A stretch of 64,000 nt of DNA from Anastatus disparis (GCA_017163975.1 JAFFSR010000301.1:4314001-4378000), one strand, 5' to 3'. Shown: positions 47,495-59,982, counted from the stretch's first letter. Numbers and translations are program-made. Notes: generated from the sequence alone by a model not told the origin.

Positions 47495-47698
47495 TTGCAG
47501 AATTATGTTAAATTAAATACCAAAAATTTTCGAAAAGGAGAACGTGTATATTTATTAAAGCAAGAGCGAAAAGGGAAACACAATGTTCAATACGGAGGAC
47601 CTTTTGAGATCGAAAAAATAAACCACGCGAAACATAATATAATCCTTAATACGCGAATAGGATCAACAGAAAGCAAACGAGTAACTATTATAACATAA
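47495..47698 (+). other. GPY/F-like tail of pol
   Basis: FRKGERVYLLKQERKGK followed by YGGPFEIEKI resembles the GPY/F module found at the C-terminus of Gypsy integrases (GD.V.L..., then GPY/F). Finding it without an integrase core upstream suggests the core was lost or replaced. Confidence 0.55.
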
Positions 47699-47851
47699 AA
47701 CCTCTTTCCTTTTAAATGATTACAGTTAAAATTATTACGATATAGCAAAAACCTTTTATTTTTTTTTCTCTTTCCGTGGCTTTCGTACGAGGAAAAAGAA
47801 AGAACGACATATGATCACTGCTTATTTTACAGAAGAAAAATAGAAAATATA

Positions 47852-48922
47852 CACTACCCTCCAGTCACATTTGCCCACCCTACATGAAAATCGATAAAAC
47901 TTTAAAGTTTTGTGGCTCAGTGAAAAATAGTCGTAATTAAAAAATTCCAACTGGGTTTTAAAAAGGGTTCAAAAACCTTTAATTTAAGCCGAGTTGAGCA
48001 AAAAAGAATTAAAAAATGCATGCGTTATGCGTAAAAAACTAACTAAAAAATATTCAATTTTTTTCACCCCTATTCAAATGCCTGCCATTTTTGCGGAAAT
48101 TATCGAATCATAAAAAAACAAAATGGAGGTAAAAGCTAAAGGAGTCACCTTCAAAATGAGCTATAGAAAGCTAATTTATGATCGATTTTACGGTAGTTAT
48201 GGTCATTTTTTATGAAAAAAACGATTTTTTTTAATAGCTATTATCTCAAAAAATACGCATGATATAAAAAAATTTTTAATAAAAAAGTTGTTTATTTATG
48301 AGTCAAAAAAATAAATATTCAGGTTAAACTGAGAATCAGTAAAAAAGAGATTTTATTCATTTTTGATCCCATTGAAAAAAAATCCATTTATTCAATATTT
48401 ATATTTTAATGAATTTAAAAAAAAACTTTTTCTTCCAGATTTCAGTTAAATCTAAATATATATATTTTTGACTCAAAAATAAACAACTTTTTTATTAAAA
48501 ATTTTTTTATATCATGCGTATTTTTTGAGATAATAGCTATTAAAAAAAATCGTTTTTTTCATAAAAAATGACCATAACTACCGTAAAATCGATCATAAAT
48601 TAGCTTTCTATAGCTCATTTTGAAGGTGACTCCTTTAGCTTTTACCTCCATTTTGTTTTTTTATGATTCGATAATTTCCGCAAAAATGGCAGGCATTTGA
48701 ATAGGGGTGAAAAAAATTGAATATTTTTTAGTTAGTTTTTTACGCATAACGCATGCATTTTTTAATTCTTTTTTGCTCAACTCGGCTTAAATTAAAGGTT
48801 TTTGAACCCTTTTTAAAACCCAGTTGGAATTTTTTAATTACGACTATTTTTCACTGAGCCACAAAACTTTAAAGTTTTATCGATTTTCATGTAGGGTGGG
48901 CAAATGTGACTGGAGGGTAGTG
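47852..48922. mobile_element. Tc1/mariner-like foldback MITE, 1.07 kb
   Basis: Ends CACTACCCTCCAGTCACATT and the exact complement, flanked by TA. The arms are nearly perfect for over 450 bp, with a small diverged centre near 48387. No coding capacity. It inserted into the 3' untranslated part of the LTR element, so it is younger than the LTR insertion. Confidence 0.9.
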
Positions 48923-48924
48923 TA

Positions 48925-50795
48925 TAAAGAAATGAAAATTAATAATAATGGTTGAAATTAAGAAATGAGAATAATAAGATATCCTTAAAGGCGCGACGTT
49001 TCAACAAAATATTGTATAAGGAAAAAAAGAATAAAATATCTTTTGAATAAAAGCAAAAAATAAATAAGAAAAATAATTAGTAGATAAGATTCAGTTGTAC
49101 AGCAAAGCGTCAAAAGAATTGGCCGCAAGAGAAAAGAAACGTTTTTTACTAATAAATAAAAATAATAGATCAGCTAATTGTTTTTGAGGATGATTGTGAT
49201 AAAAATATTTTTATTATCAACAAAATTGTAAAATTAGCAAAAGTTAGGCAACTCAAATAATAACAACTATAAAAGAAATGCAGGATCTTGCCTAAGATTC
49301 CCTATGAGTATCCTTTTACCCCTTACCCCTTACGGAAAATAAAAGTCCAATGAATAAAAAAAAGGTAATAACATGCATGAGTTCAAAGAAAAAGAATAAA
49401 TAAAAGGTACATAAAAATTATAACGAGAAAATAATCTTCTCTATGTTGTAAATAAAGCAACATGACATTCAATAGTTTAATCAAATAAAACATGTAAAAA
49501 AAATTGGAAATAAAAGCAAAAAAGACTGTTAAATACAGTGAACTATTATAGGCATGTGTTATCAAACTTCGCGGTAAAAGAAGTTGAATACTAATAATAA
49601 TTATAAATCATTCAGCTAAAGGACTAAGATCTGAAAAAATATATCACCTTAACAACCGAACATATCCCAAAAACCCATGGGAATCGAACGCAAGTATCCT
49701 TTATAAATTTGTTCAAAAAAAAGTAAAATGAAAATCCAATGAGTTTTTTGAGTTGAATAACATTGCTTATAAAATTAAAATAAGAACACAGAAAATACTG
49801 GAAGCAAAGTAAGATTTTAGAAAAAAAGGCAATTATCAAGCCAATCGTAGTCGAAACCGTGGCCATATTCTAGTTGACGCAGCGCTTCTTAAACGATAAT
49901 GTTAACAATAAAAAAAAAAAGATAAACAAAAGCGTTAAAGAGAACACATAGAGTTAATAAATAAAATTTGTTCGGAAGACGCAGCTTTGAGGATACATAA
50001 TGAGATATTAATCAGTGATCAATTTAATAAAAAAAAGAAGTATTTTATAAGGAAGGAGGAATCAAAAAATAAATAGATAAATGGCGGTTAAACAGTTAGG
50101 AATAGAGGGGGGACCCTTTTCTACTAATAAGTTAGTTTTTGTTTCGGATAAATCATACAATTACTGAAAAATCATGTACAAATTTTATCATAAAAGTTTA
50201 ACAAAAAAAAGAAGTTCGAATCCACCTCCGAATCCCGCTTCAGACCCACACAAAAACAATTAGAAGGTTCTTTAAATCACTTTAGAATAAAATTAAATAT
50301 CATCTGAGGAAGAATGCATTTCGTGATGTGAAAGGTTTCTTATCTTATCAACAGTGCAACATGATGCGCACGTGTATCTTCAAAAGAAACATCTTTTAAC
50401 ATTAGAAAAAAAGATAATGAATTTTGTATTTAAAGCTATATTATTTAATAATTCAAAATTCATTTTAATTTTTGTACAATTTTGTTAAATAGTTTATTAT
50501 AAATGTCATATATCTTTTTGAAAAAAAAAGAGAGAGTACATAAATTTGTAGTTGAAATGAAAAAGTATTTAAAAATAAACAGTAGAATAAATAAGTACGC
50601 AAACAACACAACACCAACACAAAACAAATAGAAAAGGCTAGAAATTTTTGTAAGATAGGACGGGCATCGGCTCGTGTAGGTACACAAAAAAAAGTACCAA
50701 TTACACTTTAGGGACTTAATTTTGATAATTTTTTTTTCATTGTATTTGTGTGTACGTTCTTGGCTTCGGGGGCCGAAGCCTCGTGGTCTCGGACG
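48925..50795. other. 3' region of the LTR element, no gene seen
   Basis: About 1.9 kb of AT-rich sequence between the MITE and the 3' LTR. No env-like frame or other gene. Immediately before the LTR lies a GC hairpin (GGCTTCGGGGGCCGAAGCC, 50762-50780) and no clear polypurine tract. Confidence 0.5.
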
Positions 50796-51123
50796 TGCTA
50801 CGTACATTATATTGTACGTATATTAAAGTATAAAGCATAAAATAAGGTAGAAACTCAGAGAAATGCGACTCCGAGTTTCCGGACCAAGAGTCACACGGTG
50901 CGCAAAGTGCTGATTCGGCACTTCGTCGCGGGCAACTAACATCGTCGTTTTAGGCAAAGACGACCGTGAGACCATCGCTGGACGCGCCAGAACAAAGTAG
51001 TAACTAGTCTCTCTCTCACAGTATTGCTTTATAATAAATATCAGTCAACTTTATATTAATTTTCTCGTTAATTTATTTGCATCCTCACACTCCCCAGGAG
51101 TGCGTATCAATTAAATCCCACTT

Positions 51124-51127
<4 letters not shown>
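50796..51127 (+). repeat. 3' LTR
   Basis: Begins TGCTACGTACATTATATTG, ends TTAACA and runs into TA repeats. It lacks part of the GACAACGACGAG tract of the 5' LTR. Confidence 0.9.
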
Positions 51128-51197
<70 letters not shown>

Positions 51198-51211
51198 TAT
51201 ACATATATATA
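51128..51211. repeat. (TA)n microsatellite, insertion target of the LTR element
   Basis: TA repeats continue directly from the LTR end. The matching TA tract left of the 5' LTR is at 39622-39653. Confidence 0.9.
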
Positions 51212-51496
51212 ATTATTCTCCCAAATTGAATAAATTGATTAATTTACTTTAAAATTCATTTCTTTCTTCAATTATTCGTTCTTTAAATTAAATAAAGTAT
51301 TTCAGAAATTTTGATTTAAATAGCACTGTCGAACAGAGTTCGCCTAGCGCACAGCTGTGTTACAATTAAATGCCGCCAATATATATAACTGTTATTGCTG
51401 TTCGCTGTGTTACACGCGTTCGTGCCAAGTTACGCTGTGCGCACACCTTAGCAGCGTCACATATAGTTGACTGACGTATGTAACCGGTGTCACTGG

Positions 51497-52899
51497 AGGG
51501 TTATTCACTAACTTTTTAACGATAACGATTGACTTAACGTTTTTACGTCGAAAAGCGTTAAGGACTCTACTTTTTCAAGTAATCGATAAACATATATGGA
51601 AAAATGTTTTCGTTTATTATTAAATCTTTTACAACAGATATTCACAACATAAATAATCAAAATTAAGATAATTTCAAATAATTATTACATCAAAATTAAC
51701 ATGATTACAAAAAAAATTGTTTAAGTTTTTGACATATTTATACGCAAATAAATTATAATTTTACTAGTTTTTTTGTAGATTTATATTAGATCTTGTATTC
51801 TCCACACATTCAGTATCAGGATTTCAAATGGACAGTTGATTGGGACATTATGAAAACTTGAGTAATATTTTACAACTTGTTTAATTTTATATGAAAATAA
51901 TTATGTATCTAAAATAATAATTAGAACAAATATGATGCATTCATTTTAAATCCCAATACAGAGAAAAAAGGAATTTTAACAGTATTTGCCTTGAAACACA
52001 CCACACGTAACATTCATATTAGAAATATATCTGTATTCATGTTTCTATTATATATTCTTCTAACTCAACATTATCCAAGCCAACATTTTCATTTTGAAAG
52101 ACGAAATTTTGAAAACCAATATTTTTAAGTTCTATAGCAAACTTAACAATTCAATCGAGAAACTGTAGTTGTTGCTATAGAATATAAAATGCAAATTTAG
52201 ATTAATATATAATTTTATTAAAAAACGTTTTTTATTGGTGATAAGATAAGTTTATTTAAAACAATATTTATATTATTTTTTTCTGTTCGTTTTTATTAAA
52301 GTACATATAAGTCACTTTAAAACCTGCAGATCTAATTGAATTTTAAATTATACACAATTTATCATTTAATCATGTATGATTACAAATAATTTTTATGATC
52401 ACCAATGTAAATAATAATAAAATAATGTTCCCTTTGTATATATATATATAGATATATATAGGTATATACATACACTGACAGAAAAGATATCTTGATCCTC
52501 TTGGATATAACTTAAAATCTGTGAAGCAAGAAATTAATTTAAACATCTAGTTACCTACATCTGAGAAATTATTTTTCCATTTGAATGATCACATCAAATC
52601 GGAGTAATTCTTTTGCTTCTAGAAACCTTTTCTGTCAATGTATATACATATGTTATGCATAATATAACGTTTTACAGTTTAACGTACGATTTACAACCAA
52701 GCTTCAAATTGGTTGTAAAATTAGTCGATAAAATCGGCTTAGCGCTTCAGTTTAGAAGATTTTCGTCGTTACGTCAACATGATCTCTGATAATGTTCGCG
52801 ATATTCGATAGTATTTGCTGAAAAATGATTACTGTGCATGCGCGCGTCGGCGTTAAGCTTGCCGTTAGACATTACGGTATTACTGAATAAGCCCCCTAG
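51497..52899. mobile_element. Possible TIR element (unclassified)
   Basis: GGGTTATTCACTAAC near 51498 and the complement of GTATTACTGAATAAGCCCC near 52885 form imperfect inverted ends. Flanking sequence on both sides contains related phrases (GTGC.CCAAGTTACGC). No transposase seen. A small MITE is nested at 52473-52640. Confidence 0.35.
52473..52640. mobile_element. Small Tc1-like MITE
   Basis: 168 bp with ends CACTGACAGAAAAG and CTTTTCTGTCAATG, flanked by TA on both sides, as in Tc1/mariner elements. No coding capacity. Confidence 0.65.
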
Positions 52900-53300
52900 C
52901 TGTGTGTACTATTATACGTGCGTGCACCAAGTTACGCCATGTGCACACTTCGATAATGTGTCACTGTCGGTATAGCCGTTCTGTATAGTTAGTATTTACG
53001 CGTCTCCGATCCAGTGACACACGTTCGATTTCTGTCACTCGTTTGAATATATTGAATATATTTAAGCAAATAATAAAAATTTTCTTCTTTTTTTTTTAAA
53101 TCTTCAACAATTTATTTAACAAGTACATATAGTTCATTATACGTATATATAAACACCATTTCTCATATAGCATTTTATATATGCAATATAAACTTTATTC
53201 TAAAATATCAAAAATTAATATAAGTTAACTACTTATGGAAATATTGATTTGTTGTATTAATATTTAAGTATTACTGCTCGCGCCTTACAATGCGATCTAA

Positions 53301-53974
53301 CAAGGAGAGTGTCAGGGTATTGGGACGCCGATCTTGCTCAAATTTTGGGAGATGATTTTAAATATAGAAATATGAAAAAAGCCAAGGTACTAGATTCTAA
53401 CGCTCAATATTTCTCTAGTTACAGGCAAATAAAGAAAATCACTATAAAAGTTACTAGATTTTCAAACGCTTATAATTCATTAGCATTAATAGCTAGAAAC
53501 CTAAACCTTTTTTTAAATGAAAGTTGAGCTCAAATCCTTTCGAATTATTACCTATAGCATCCCAAAATATTATTTTTTTCTAAAGTTATAGAGGAATAAA
53601 AATTGAAACAAATTTTAGCATTTATTATTAATTAATTAAAAATAATGTTATGAAGACGAATTTCAGGTCCAATTTTTATCCCTCTATAACTTTAGAAAAA
53701 AATAATAGTTCGGGATGCTATAAGTGATAATTCAAAAGGATTTGAGCTCAACTTTCATTTAAAAAAAGGTTCAGGCTTCTAGCTATCAATGCTAATGAAT
53801 TATAAGCGTTAGAGAATCTAGTAACTTTTATAGTGATTTTTTTTATTTGCCTGTAACTAGAGAAATATTGAGCGTTAGAGTCTAGTACCTTGGCTTTTTC
53901 CATATTTCTACATCTTAAATCGTCTCCCAAAATTTGAGCAGGATCGGCGTCCCAATACCCTGACACTCTCCTTG
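53301..53974. mobile_element. Foldback MITE with TAA target duplication
   Basis: A 674-bp near-perfect palindrome with ends CAAGGAGAGTGTCAGGGTAT and the complement, flanked by TAA (53298-53300 and 53975-53977). A 3-bp TWA-type duplication fits PIF/Harbinger-like elements. Each arm contains the same 72-codon open frame in opposite orientation, a consequence of the palindrome and not a gene. Confidence 0.8.
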
Positions 53975-54333
53975 TAAGTCGTAACTAAAGTATATATAGA
54001 TGAATCCTCGTGAAATCAACATTGTGCGAAACTTAAGTAAGTAACACTCACATATTTTGCGTTTTATAGATCATCATATTAATTAAAAATAGTTAGATTA
54101 TTAAAATTGAGATTAATGTTATTAGAAAACAATAATATATTTTAAATAATATGAAATTAAAAATGAAGTTAACCTTAATTTATGAAGCTATAATCCTTGA
54201 ACGAAAATTAAGTTATGAATTTTTAATATACCAATGAAAACATTTTAGTAGAAATGGCTATTCTCTAATCACACGTCATACGATTGGGGTTGTATTTTAC
54301 GGATAGTAAAATAAGACGTATCTTTGTTAAACC

Positions 54334-54585
54334 CTTAGAGCATATACTACTGGAGGCAGCTCTGAATGCACCGTGCGCGTGGTTAGGCTAAGAAAGAGAA
54401 AAATATACTAAGGTTGATAGCTATCTCTATCTCTCAGTCATGTAATAAGGGAGTAGGTAACGAAACAAACCAATCACGTGCTGGAGAAAAAGAGATATCT
54501 GTCAACCTTAATATACCTTTCTCTCTCTTAACTTAACCACGCGTACGGCGCATTTGAAGCTGCCTCCAGTAGTATATGCTCTAAG
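54334..54585. mobile_element. hAT-like MITE
   Basis: 252-bp palindromic element with ends CTTAGAGCATATACTACTGG and complement, flanked by the perfect 8-bp duplication GTTAAACC (54326-54333 and 54586-54593). An 8-bp duplication is the hAT signature. It has interrupted the minus-strand gag-like gene that lies to its right. Confidence 0.85.
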
Positions 54586-56289
54586 GTTAAACCCGTTAGT
54601 GATGGCCGATCTTTTAATATTCTACGGTATTTTTCTTTATTTTGTATTGTAAGAGTTTCTTCATCGTTGATACTTCCGTTTGAGAAGAGAGGTGCATTTC
54701 CTTGAAGGTCTATCAAAGATATAAAACTTTTCGTTTCTCTTGGCAGCAGGTAAGGTTTCTTTGTCTTGTTGTTTGTAAAATTTATATAGAGAGGTTGATA
54801 GTAGTTTTTATCAGGAGGCTCATTTTTATTTCCTATACCTTCCCCCTCAAGTTTTTGGTCCAACCTTAGATAATTTTTAAAGTTGTTTCCTTGGCTTATT
54901 TGCATGTACGAAGATTTTAGTATTTTGCGAATTGGGTTTAGTCTTTCTAGTGAATTTGATAATCTTTTAGAGGCTGTGGGTTCAACTTGTCCGGACCCGG
55001 CATATTTCTCCTTATAGATCGTTTTAGAACTTATGTGATTATTTTCTTGGCCTTCAAATGAAGTTCTGGTTATTATTGATTTTAACTGCCGTTCAATTAA
55101 GTTATGTTTACGGATGTTAATTGATCTAATTTTAATTTTGCTAAGTTTCTTTTTGGTTTGAATTATTACTTTAGTGGTGAAAGATTTTATTTCTCTTGTT
55201 TAAGGGAATATTCTTCATTGTCCACCCTCCCACTCTATTGTGCTATCATCGCTAGAGTCGCTACATCGTTCAATTTATATTTCTCCTTCCCCCTCGGGTT
55301 CTTTGTCGGGATTTCTGAGGTAAGTATTCATGGAGAAATAAGATCCTCCGTCGAATTCTTCTATAAATTGTTTGGTTTCCTTCGGTGTAAATTTGGTTGC
55401 TTCTAGATCTTTCGTTCTATCCTTATAACTTTCCTGTTCTTCTTTGGTTGCTAATGATTTCCTCATAGTAGATTGAAAGCGAGGATTAGGCATTTTATCT
55501 TCTGATGAGGAAGATGAATCTGTAGATTGACGTTTTAGAAAGATCACTGTTTTCGTAGGGAGATAGTTTGAGGCCGTGGGTTCGGCCGGTCTATGCTCAT
55601 CTACGTTATCCTTTTGTAATGGTAATTCCGAGTTTTTGCTTCTTTGATCCATTTTTTATTTTGTTTCAGTATCAGAAGGTTCAGCCTCTTTGGTTAAAAG
55701 AAAAGGCATAATTGATCGATCCGTCTTTATCTCTTTTCGATAGATTGACACGATTACCTCTCCAGTGTCAGCGTCTATTATGACAGGTTCTATTCGGCCC
55801 TTAATTTCCTTCATACGTTTGTAATTTTTTATTTTCTTTTTATCGATGGAACAAAACTTGTTTGCTATTCGGTATGCATCGAACAAGTCCTTCGGGTCTG
55901 CTTTTGAAACCTTGTCCTTGAAGTCTGCTGGCAGTTCATATATATAAATGTGCATTGTAATTTTTCGCATTTGGATCAATATGTGGGTTTTGAAAATAGT
56001 TTGAGAGTATTTAGGATTACTGTAGGCAGAGTAAGCTTCATTCTCAGTGTTACTAAGCCTTTAGAAAAATTTTAAGGGATCCTTTTATAATTAATTGTAA
56101 TATACACAATCTGTTATTTCATCACAAAAATGTCCAAATATGTTTGGGTATCGAAAACATTCCTTCAGGTAATTTTCTAAATCATTTGCAGAATCGAATA
56201 TTAAGCCGTTAATCGCTAAAAGGGCATCTCCGCGAAAGTTAGATGTAATAACATCAAGTAATATTTTATCCGCGAAATCAGGTATATCA

Positions 56290-56365
56290 GAGCGGATCTT
56301 TTTAACCGACTTCAAAAAGGAGGAGGTTCTCAATTCGACTGATTTTTTTTTTTTTTTTTTTTTTA
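56290..56365. repeat. AACCGACTTC repeat with poly(T)
   Basis: AACCGACTTCAAAAAGGAGG followed by a long T run. The same ACCGACTT phrase recurs at about 56990 and 57098 and inverted near 57415. It interrupts the gag-like frame. The motif looks familiar from dispersed arthropod repeats, but I cannot assign a class. Confidence 0.5.
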
Positions 56366-56561
56366 TGTCTGTTACTTCATAACTCCGTCATTTCTTAACC
56401 GATTCGAAAAAACTTTTTCTTATCTGATAGAGAATGTCTGCAGGAAGGTCCCATACGTGTCCTATAATTATTGGGCCAATATTCGGTTTGTATGACCCAA
56501 TTATCAAATTAAGAAAAAAACCGGGTGTTTTGTTTTCTCATTTACCTCCCTTATACTTCGC

Positions 56562-56750
<189 letters not shown>

Positions 56751-57074
56751 CTGAGCTTGAATATGTATACATGCACACATAACGACACTGTGCTGTTGAG
56801 CCTTCTTTCTTTTCTGCTATATATTGCTTGGTGGTGTACTAATGCATGCGTATGAATTAATAATGAAAGTTTAATGTAATCAGTGGGTCTACCTATATTT
56901 GCGTTTTTAGTAAGGGGATTCACTAGAAGATAGAAAATAAAAATTTTTTAACAAAAACAAACAATTAAAAAAATTTTTAATAAATAAAAACCGACTTTAA
57001 AAGTATCGAATAAAAACAAAATTTTTTACAAAAAATAAGATTTTAAAAACATTGCACTAAAAAATGACAAATAA

Positions 57075-57442
57075 AAAATTTTTAACAAAAAAAAAACCGA
57101 CTTCAAAAAATGCACTGAAAAGTAAAAAATAATTTATTATCTTTAGAAATCATACAAATAATTGGTAAAATACAATTTTAGAAGTCGGCGTCTAATTCTA
57201 AATCTGTGGTGCGTAAGCAGAACGACTTAGTCTATTTTTTCAAAAATAACGTTCACATTCATTGTTCAAAAATAACGTTTACATTTATTGTTAAAAAATA
57301 ACGTTTACATTCATTGAGGAATTAGACGCCGACTTCTAAAATTGTATTTTACCAATTATTTGTATGATTTCTAAAGATAATAAATTATTTGTTACTTTTC
57401 AGTGCATTTTTTTAAGTCGGTTTTTTTTTGTTAAAAATTTTT
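57075..57442. mobile_element. Foldback repeat with three 28-bp repeats in the loop
   Basis: Arms 57075-57198 and 57319-57442 are close inverted copies (AAACCGACTT...TTTTAGAAGTCGGCGTCTAATTC). The loop holds three tandem copies of CAAAAATAACGTTTACATTC-like units. A MITE-like structure, with no target duplication visible. Confidence 0.7.
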
Positions 57443-57631
57443 TTTTATCGAATTCATATAGTGTTCTAAATCGCGGTAGTGGCAAAACTTAATGATCTTT
57501 AGTTTTCTTATAAGGACTTCTATTCTACATCTCCAATATGTCTTAGCCTTTATATAATCTTTATCTTTAGTATTATCAGAATCAGAGGAACTCTCCTCTT
57601 CGTAAAATATGTTCTCTCGACATCGTTCCAT

Positions 57632-58059
57632 TGTTGTTATGTTATTCAGCAGATTATAATGTAATAATTATTAATTCAATTTTATAATGCGGTAGCATAA
57701 ATTAACTTGCATAACTATTATTCCATGTATAATAGTTAATTTGATATATTATATGAAATAAATGTTTTTATTAATTAAAATTTTGAAATTCATAATATTT
57801 TATCGTGAATTATTTATCTGCTTATATTTAGTGCTTCTGAATCCGACTACTTTATAGTAGTATAGGTTTCATAATTATAAATTTAATTTCAAACTATATA
57901 TAACGAATATAGTTTAAAATTATAGTATATAATTCCTCTATATAACAGTCATATATAGTGCAATATGAATTTTATGAAGTGTTATTTATTATTGATTAAC
58001 CAAAAGTGAATTATGATTTATTAAATTTATATAAACAAGTGACAAGTCTTACTGGTTCC
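57632..58059. other. AT-rich, no gene seen
   Basis: If the LTR interpretation is right, this is the untranslated leader upstream of the gag-like gene on the minus strand. Confidence 0.3.
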
Positions 58060-58077
58060 TCACAAGGAATGCCATTT
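58056..58077 (-). promoter_or_regulatory. Candidate LTR edge and primer binding site (minus strand)
   Basis: Minus strand reads GGTCATAACA then two bases, then TGGCATTCCTTGTGAGG. CATAACA is a plausible LTR end and TGG plus following bases a plausible tRNA-primed site, placed correctly ahead of the gag-like fragments. Confidence 0.4.
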
Positions 58078-58487
58078 GTTATGACCGAACTTGGTTCGGG
58101 CATTGAGTTTTAAACAAAAATTATTTATTTTTGTTGGGAACCAGTCTACCGTCCTAGGACTTACCTTGTTCCTTGCTGGCTTATAATTTTAATATTAATT
58201 CCTGAGAATACGCACAAGTATAATTCTCTTAGTGATTTCTTCAATCTTTATTTATTATAAAATTTTAAATTAATTTTTGTATCGGTTAGAACTTATGCTT
58301 TCCGTAATTTAATTTATTTTTATACTGAAAGTTTGAATGTAACTTATACACGCACACAATAGGCTATTGTACCTCAATAGAGATGTAAGTCTCGTTGCAT
58401 CGATAAATATACTACGTGTGTAACTATCTGCTGTAAGTAACCAGTCTTCGCGTATAACAACCGTCACGCTTTCTAAGAAGTGTAACT

Positions 58488-58660
58488 CGAGTTGCGCCGT
58501 ATTTATGTTACACGCCACGCTAAATGGTGCAACTTTCACTTGAATGCAACTGATGGTTGCGTATCTTTGTAATCGAGGTTGCGTCGTACTTATGTTACGC
58601 GTCAATCAGGTAATCAGCGTAACTTGCATTTGAGCGTAACTGACGGTTGCGTATCTTTTG
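58488..58660. repeat. Two tandem copies of an 86-bp unit
   Basis: Copies start at 58488 and 58574 (CGAG.TTGCG.CGTA.TTATGT) and share the ending GGTTGCGTATCTTT. About 75 percent similar by eye. A minus-strand open frame across them is probably incidental. Confidence 0.65.
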
Positions 58661-58845
58661 AAATAAAGACCTGGTGACGCAGGTTACATGCAAATTAACT
58701 TGCCTAAAAGGATTAAGAATTGGTGTAACAATAGTTACACCTAATCTACATGTATAATTAAAGTTTATATACGATAAAATAAAATCATTACGATCAATAT
58801 TTTTATAATAATATCGAATAATACTTGTGCATATTCACGAATTTA

Positions 58846-58852
<7 letters not shown>

Positions 58853-58905
<53 letters not shown>
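58853..58905. repeat. (TA)n microsatellite
   Basis: About 53 bp of perfect TA repeats. Confidence 0.95.
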
Positions 58906-58908
<3 letters not shown>

Positions 58909-59982
58909 TATTTATGTTTATATGAAAAATTATATATTTTATTAGATTAAATAACAAACAACAAATTATTATTTTTGATTTTTATTCCTTAAAAGAAAAG
59001 GATTTTTTTTTTTATTATTATAATCATAAGAATAATTAAATAATTTTTTATAAATTAATATACATATTAATTTAAGAATAGTATATAGTTTTCCTTCTTT
59101 TATTTTAATCAATTTTTATATATTTGACTGTGATTAATTCTAACACGTAAATCTTATTAATTTAAGCAACTCACAAATTAGGAGATAAAGAGTAGAATTT
59201 GTTTCCGACTCGATCATCCTGATGTTTTCTATACTCGGACTACTTAAACTACACGGTGAGAATATCCGTGGCAAGATAAATTTGGGCTTTCTCCTTTAAT
59301 CGCTCAAACGTTCGATTAATATTTCAGATTATTACCTCGAACGTCACCTTGATTCACCTTAGATCTCAAGTTTTCACTCGTTGTCACTATTAACTGATTT
59401 TATTTCAATTCAAAATTTGTAATTAAATTTGAATCTTATATCCTAGTGTTTTCTTCTTTTTATTTATTAGTGAAGTAGGGCTCAAATCTACTCACTAATA
59501 TATATATTAAAATAACTTATGTAATAAAGACTTTAAGTAACACTGATTTTCCCAGTGGACCTGGCAGAGCCGACTCTTGCGGTTGCCGTCTTGTTGTGAC
59601 TAGAGGCGGTGTAGTGACGTAGAGGTTTATTTTTTATTACCTCACGCTCGGGCGATCGAGAAATGGAAGCTCCAATCAAACCTCGACATGTAGTCAAAAT
59701 TTTCAGGACAGGAATTGTTTAACTTCCTAAAAGTTCATTAGCCTGCTTACTAATGAATTTTTCCTCTCTTCTCCGCCTCTCCTTTACACTTGTATACAGT
59801 TGACGGTTGAGTTTTCGCAATGAGTCGGTATTGGGAAACGCTGACTCGGGACATCGCATGGAACTAATTTTGGTTGTTAAGCTTTTGAATAGAAATGTAA
59901 CTGAGATTTACAATTTATAAATTCAAGAATATTTTAATAATATTATATTGATTTGAAGGGCATAGTTCCATGGGATGTCACA

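Larger units (their letters stand above)
43211..47698 (+). pseudogene. pol: Pol polyprotein: protease, RT, RNase H, OTU-like, GPY/F-like
   Basis: One register throughout, interrupted only by stops (at 44381-44383, 44690-44692, about 44846, 44996, 45182, 45347, 45647-45649, 46109-46111, about 46175 and 47390-47392). Order: aspartic protease (FYVDSGADISVI), RT (KRWRLVTDFRQLN, AVDLKDGYYQVKI, and YQDDVIIHA at the catalytic box), connection, RNase H (VTIDASNYAIGAILSQ, YTVYDKELLAVV, VVTDHEPLKHF) and AADALSRNP. Then comes a long charged disordered stretch, the OTU-like domain and a C-terminal GGPFEI segment. An integrase HHCC finger or DDE core is missing. The motif spelling is Ty3/Gypsy. Confidence 0.88.
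39654..51127 (+). mobile_element. Gypsy-like LTR retrotransposon with OTU-like domain
   Basis: LTRs at 39654-39993 and 50796-51127 enclose gag, protease, RT, RNase H, an acidic region with an OTU-like domain and a GPY/F-like end. The element lies in a TA microsatellite (TA repeats directly left and right). The LTRs differ at roughly 15 positions plus indels, so it is not recent. A Tc1-like foldback MITE is inserted at 47852-48922. Gag and pol both carry several stops. No integrase catalytic core was seen. Confidence 0.92.
58077..59982 (-). repeat. Candidate long LTR
   Basis: Minus strand would begin TGTGACATCCCATGG (59982) and end GGTCATAACA (58077), about 1.9 kb, noncoding, with a TA microsatellite at 58853-58905. 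No second copy exists in this window, so this is tentative. Confidence 0.3.

Noticed and set aside
50205..50245. GTTCGAATCC-like T-loop suggestive of a tRNA
   Set aside because: No acceptor stem, D-arm or anticodon arm can be drawn around it.
53309..53966. Two nearly identical 72-codon open frames in opposite orientation
   Set aside because: They are the two arms of a palindromic MITE; identity follows from the inverted repeat, and no coding bias or homology is evident.
58309..58605. 98-codon minus-strand frame
   Set aside because: Runs across an 86-bp tandem duplication and lies inside a candidate LTR; no domain seen.
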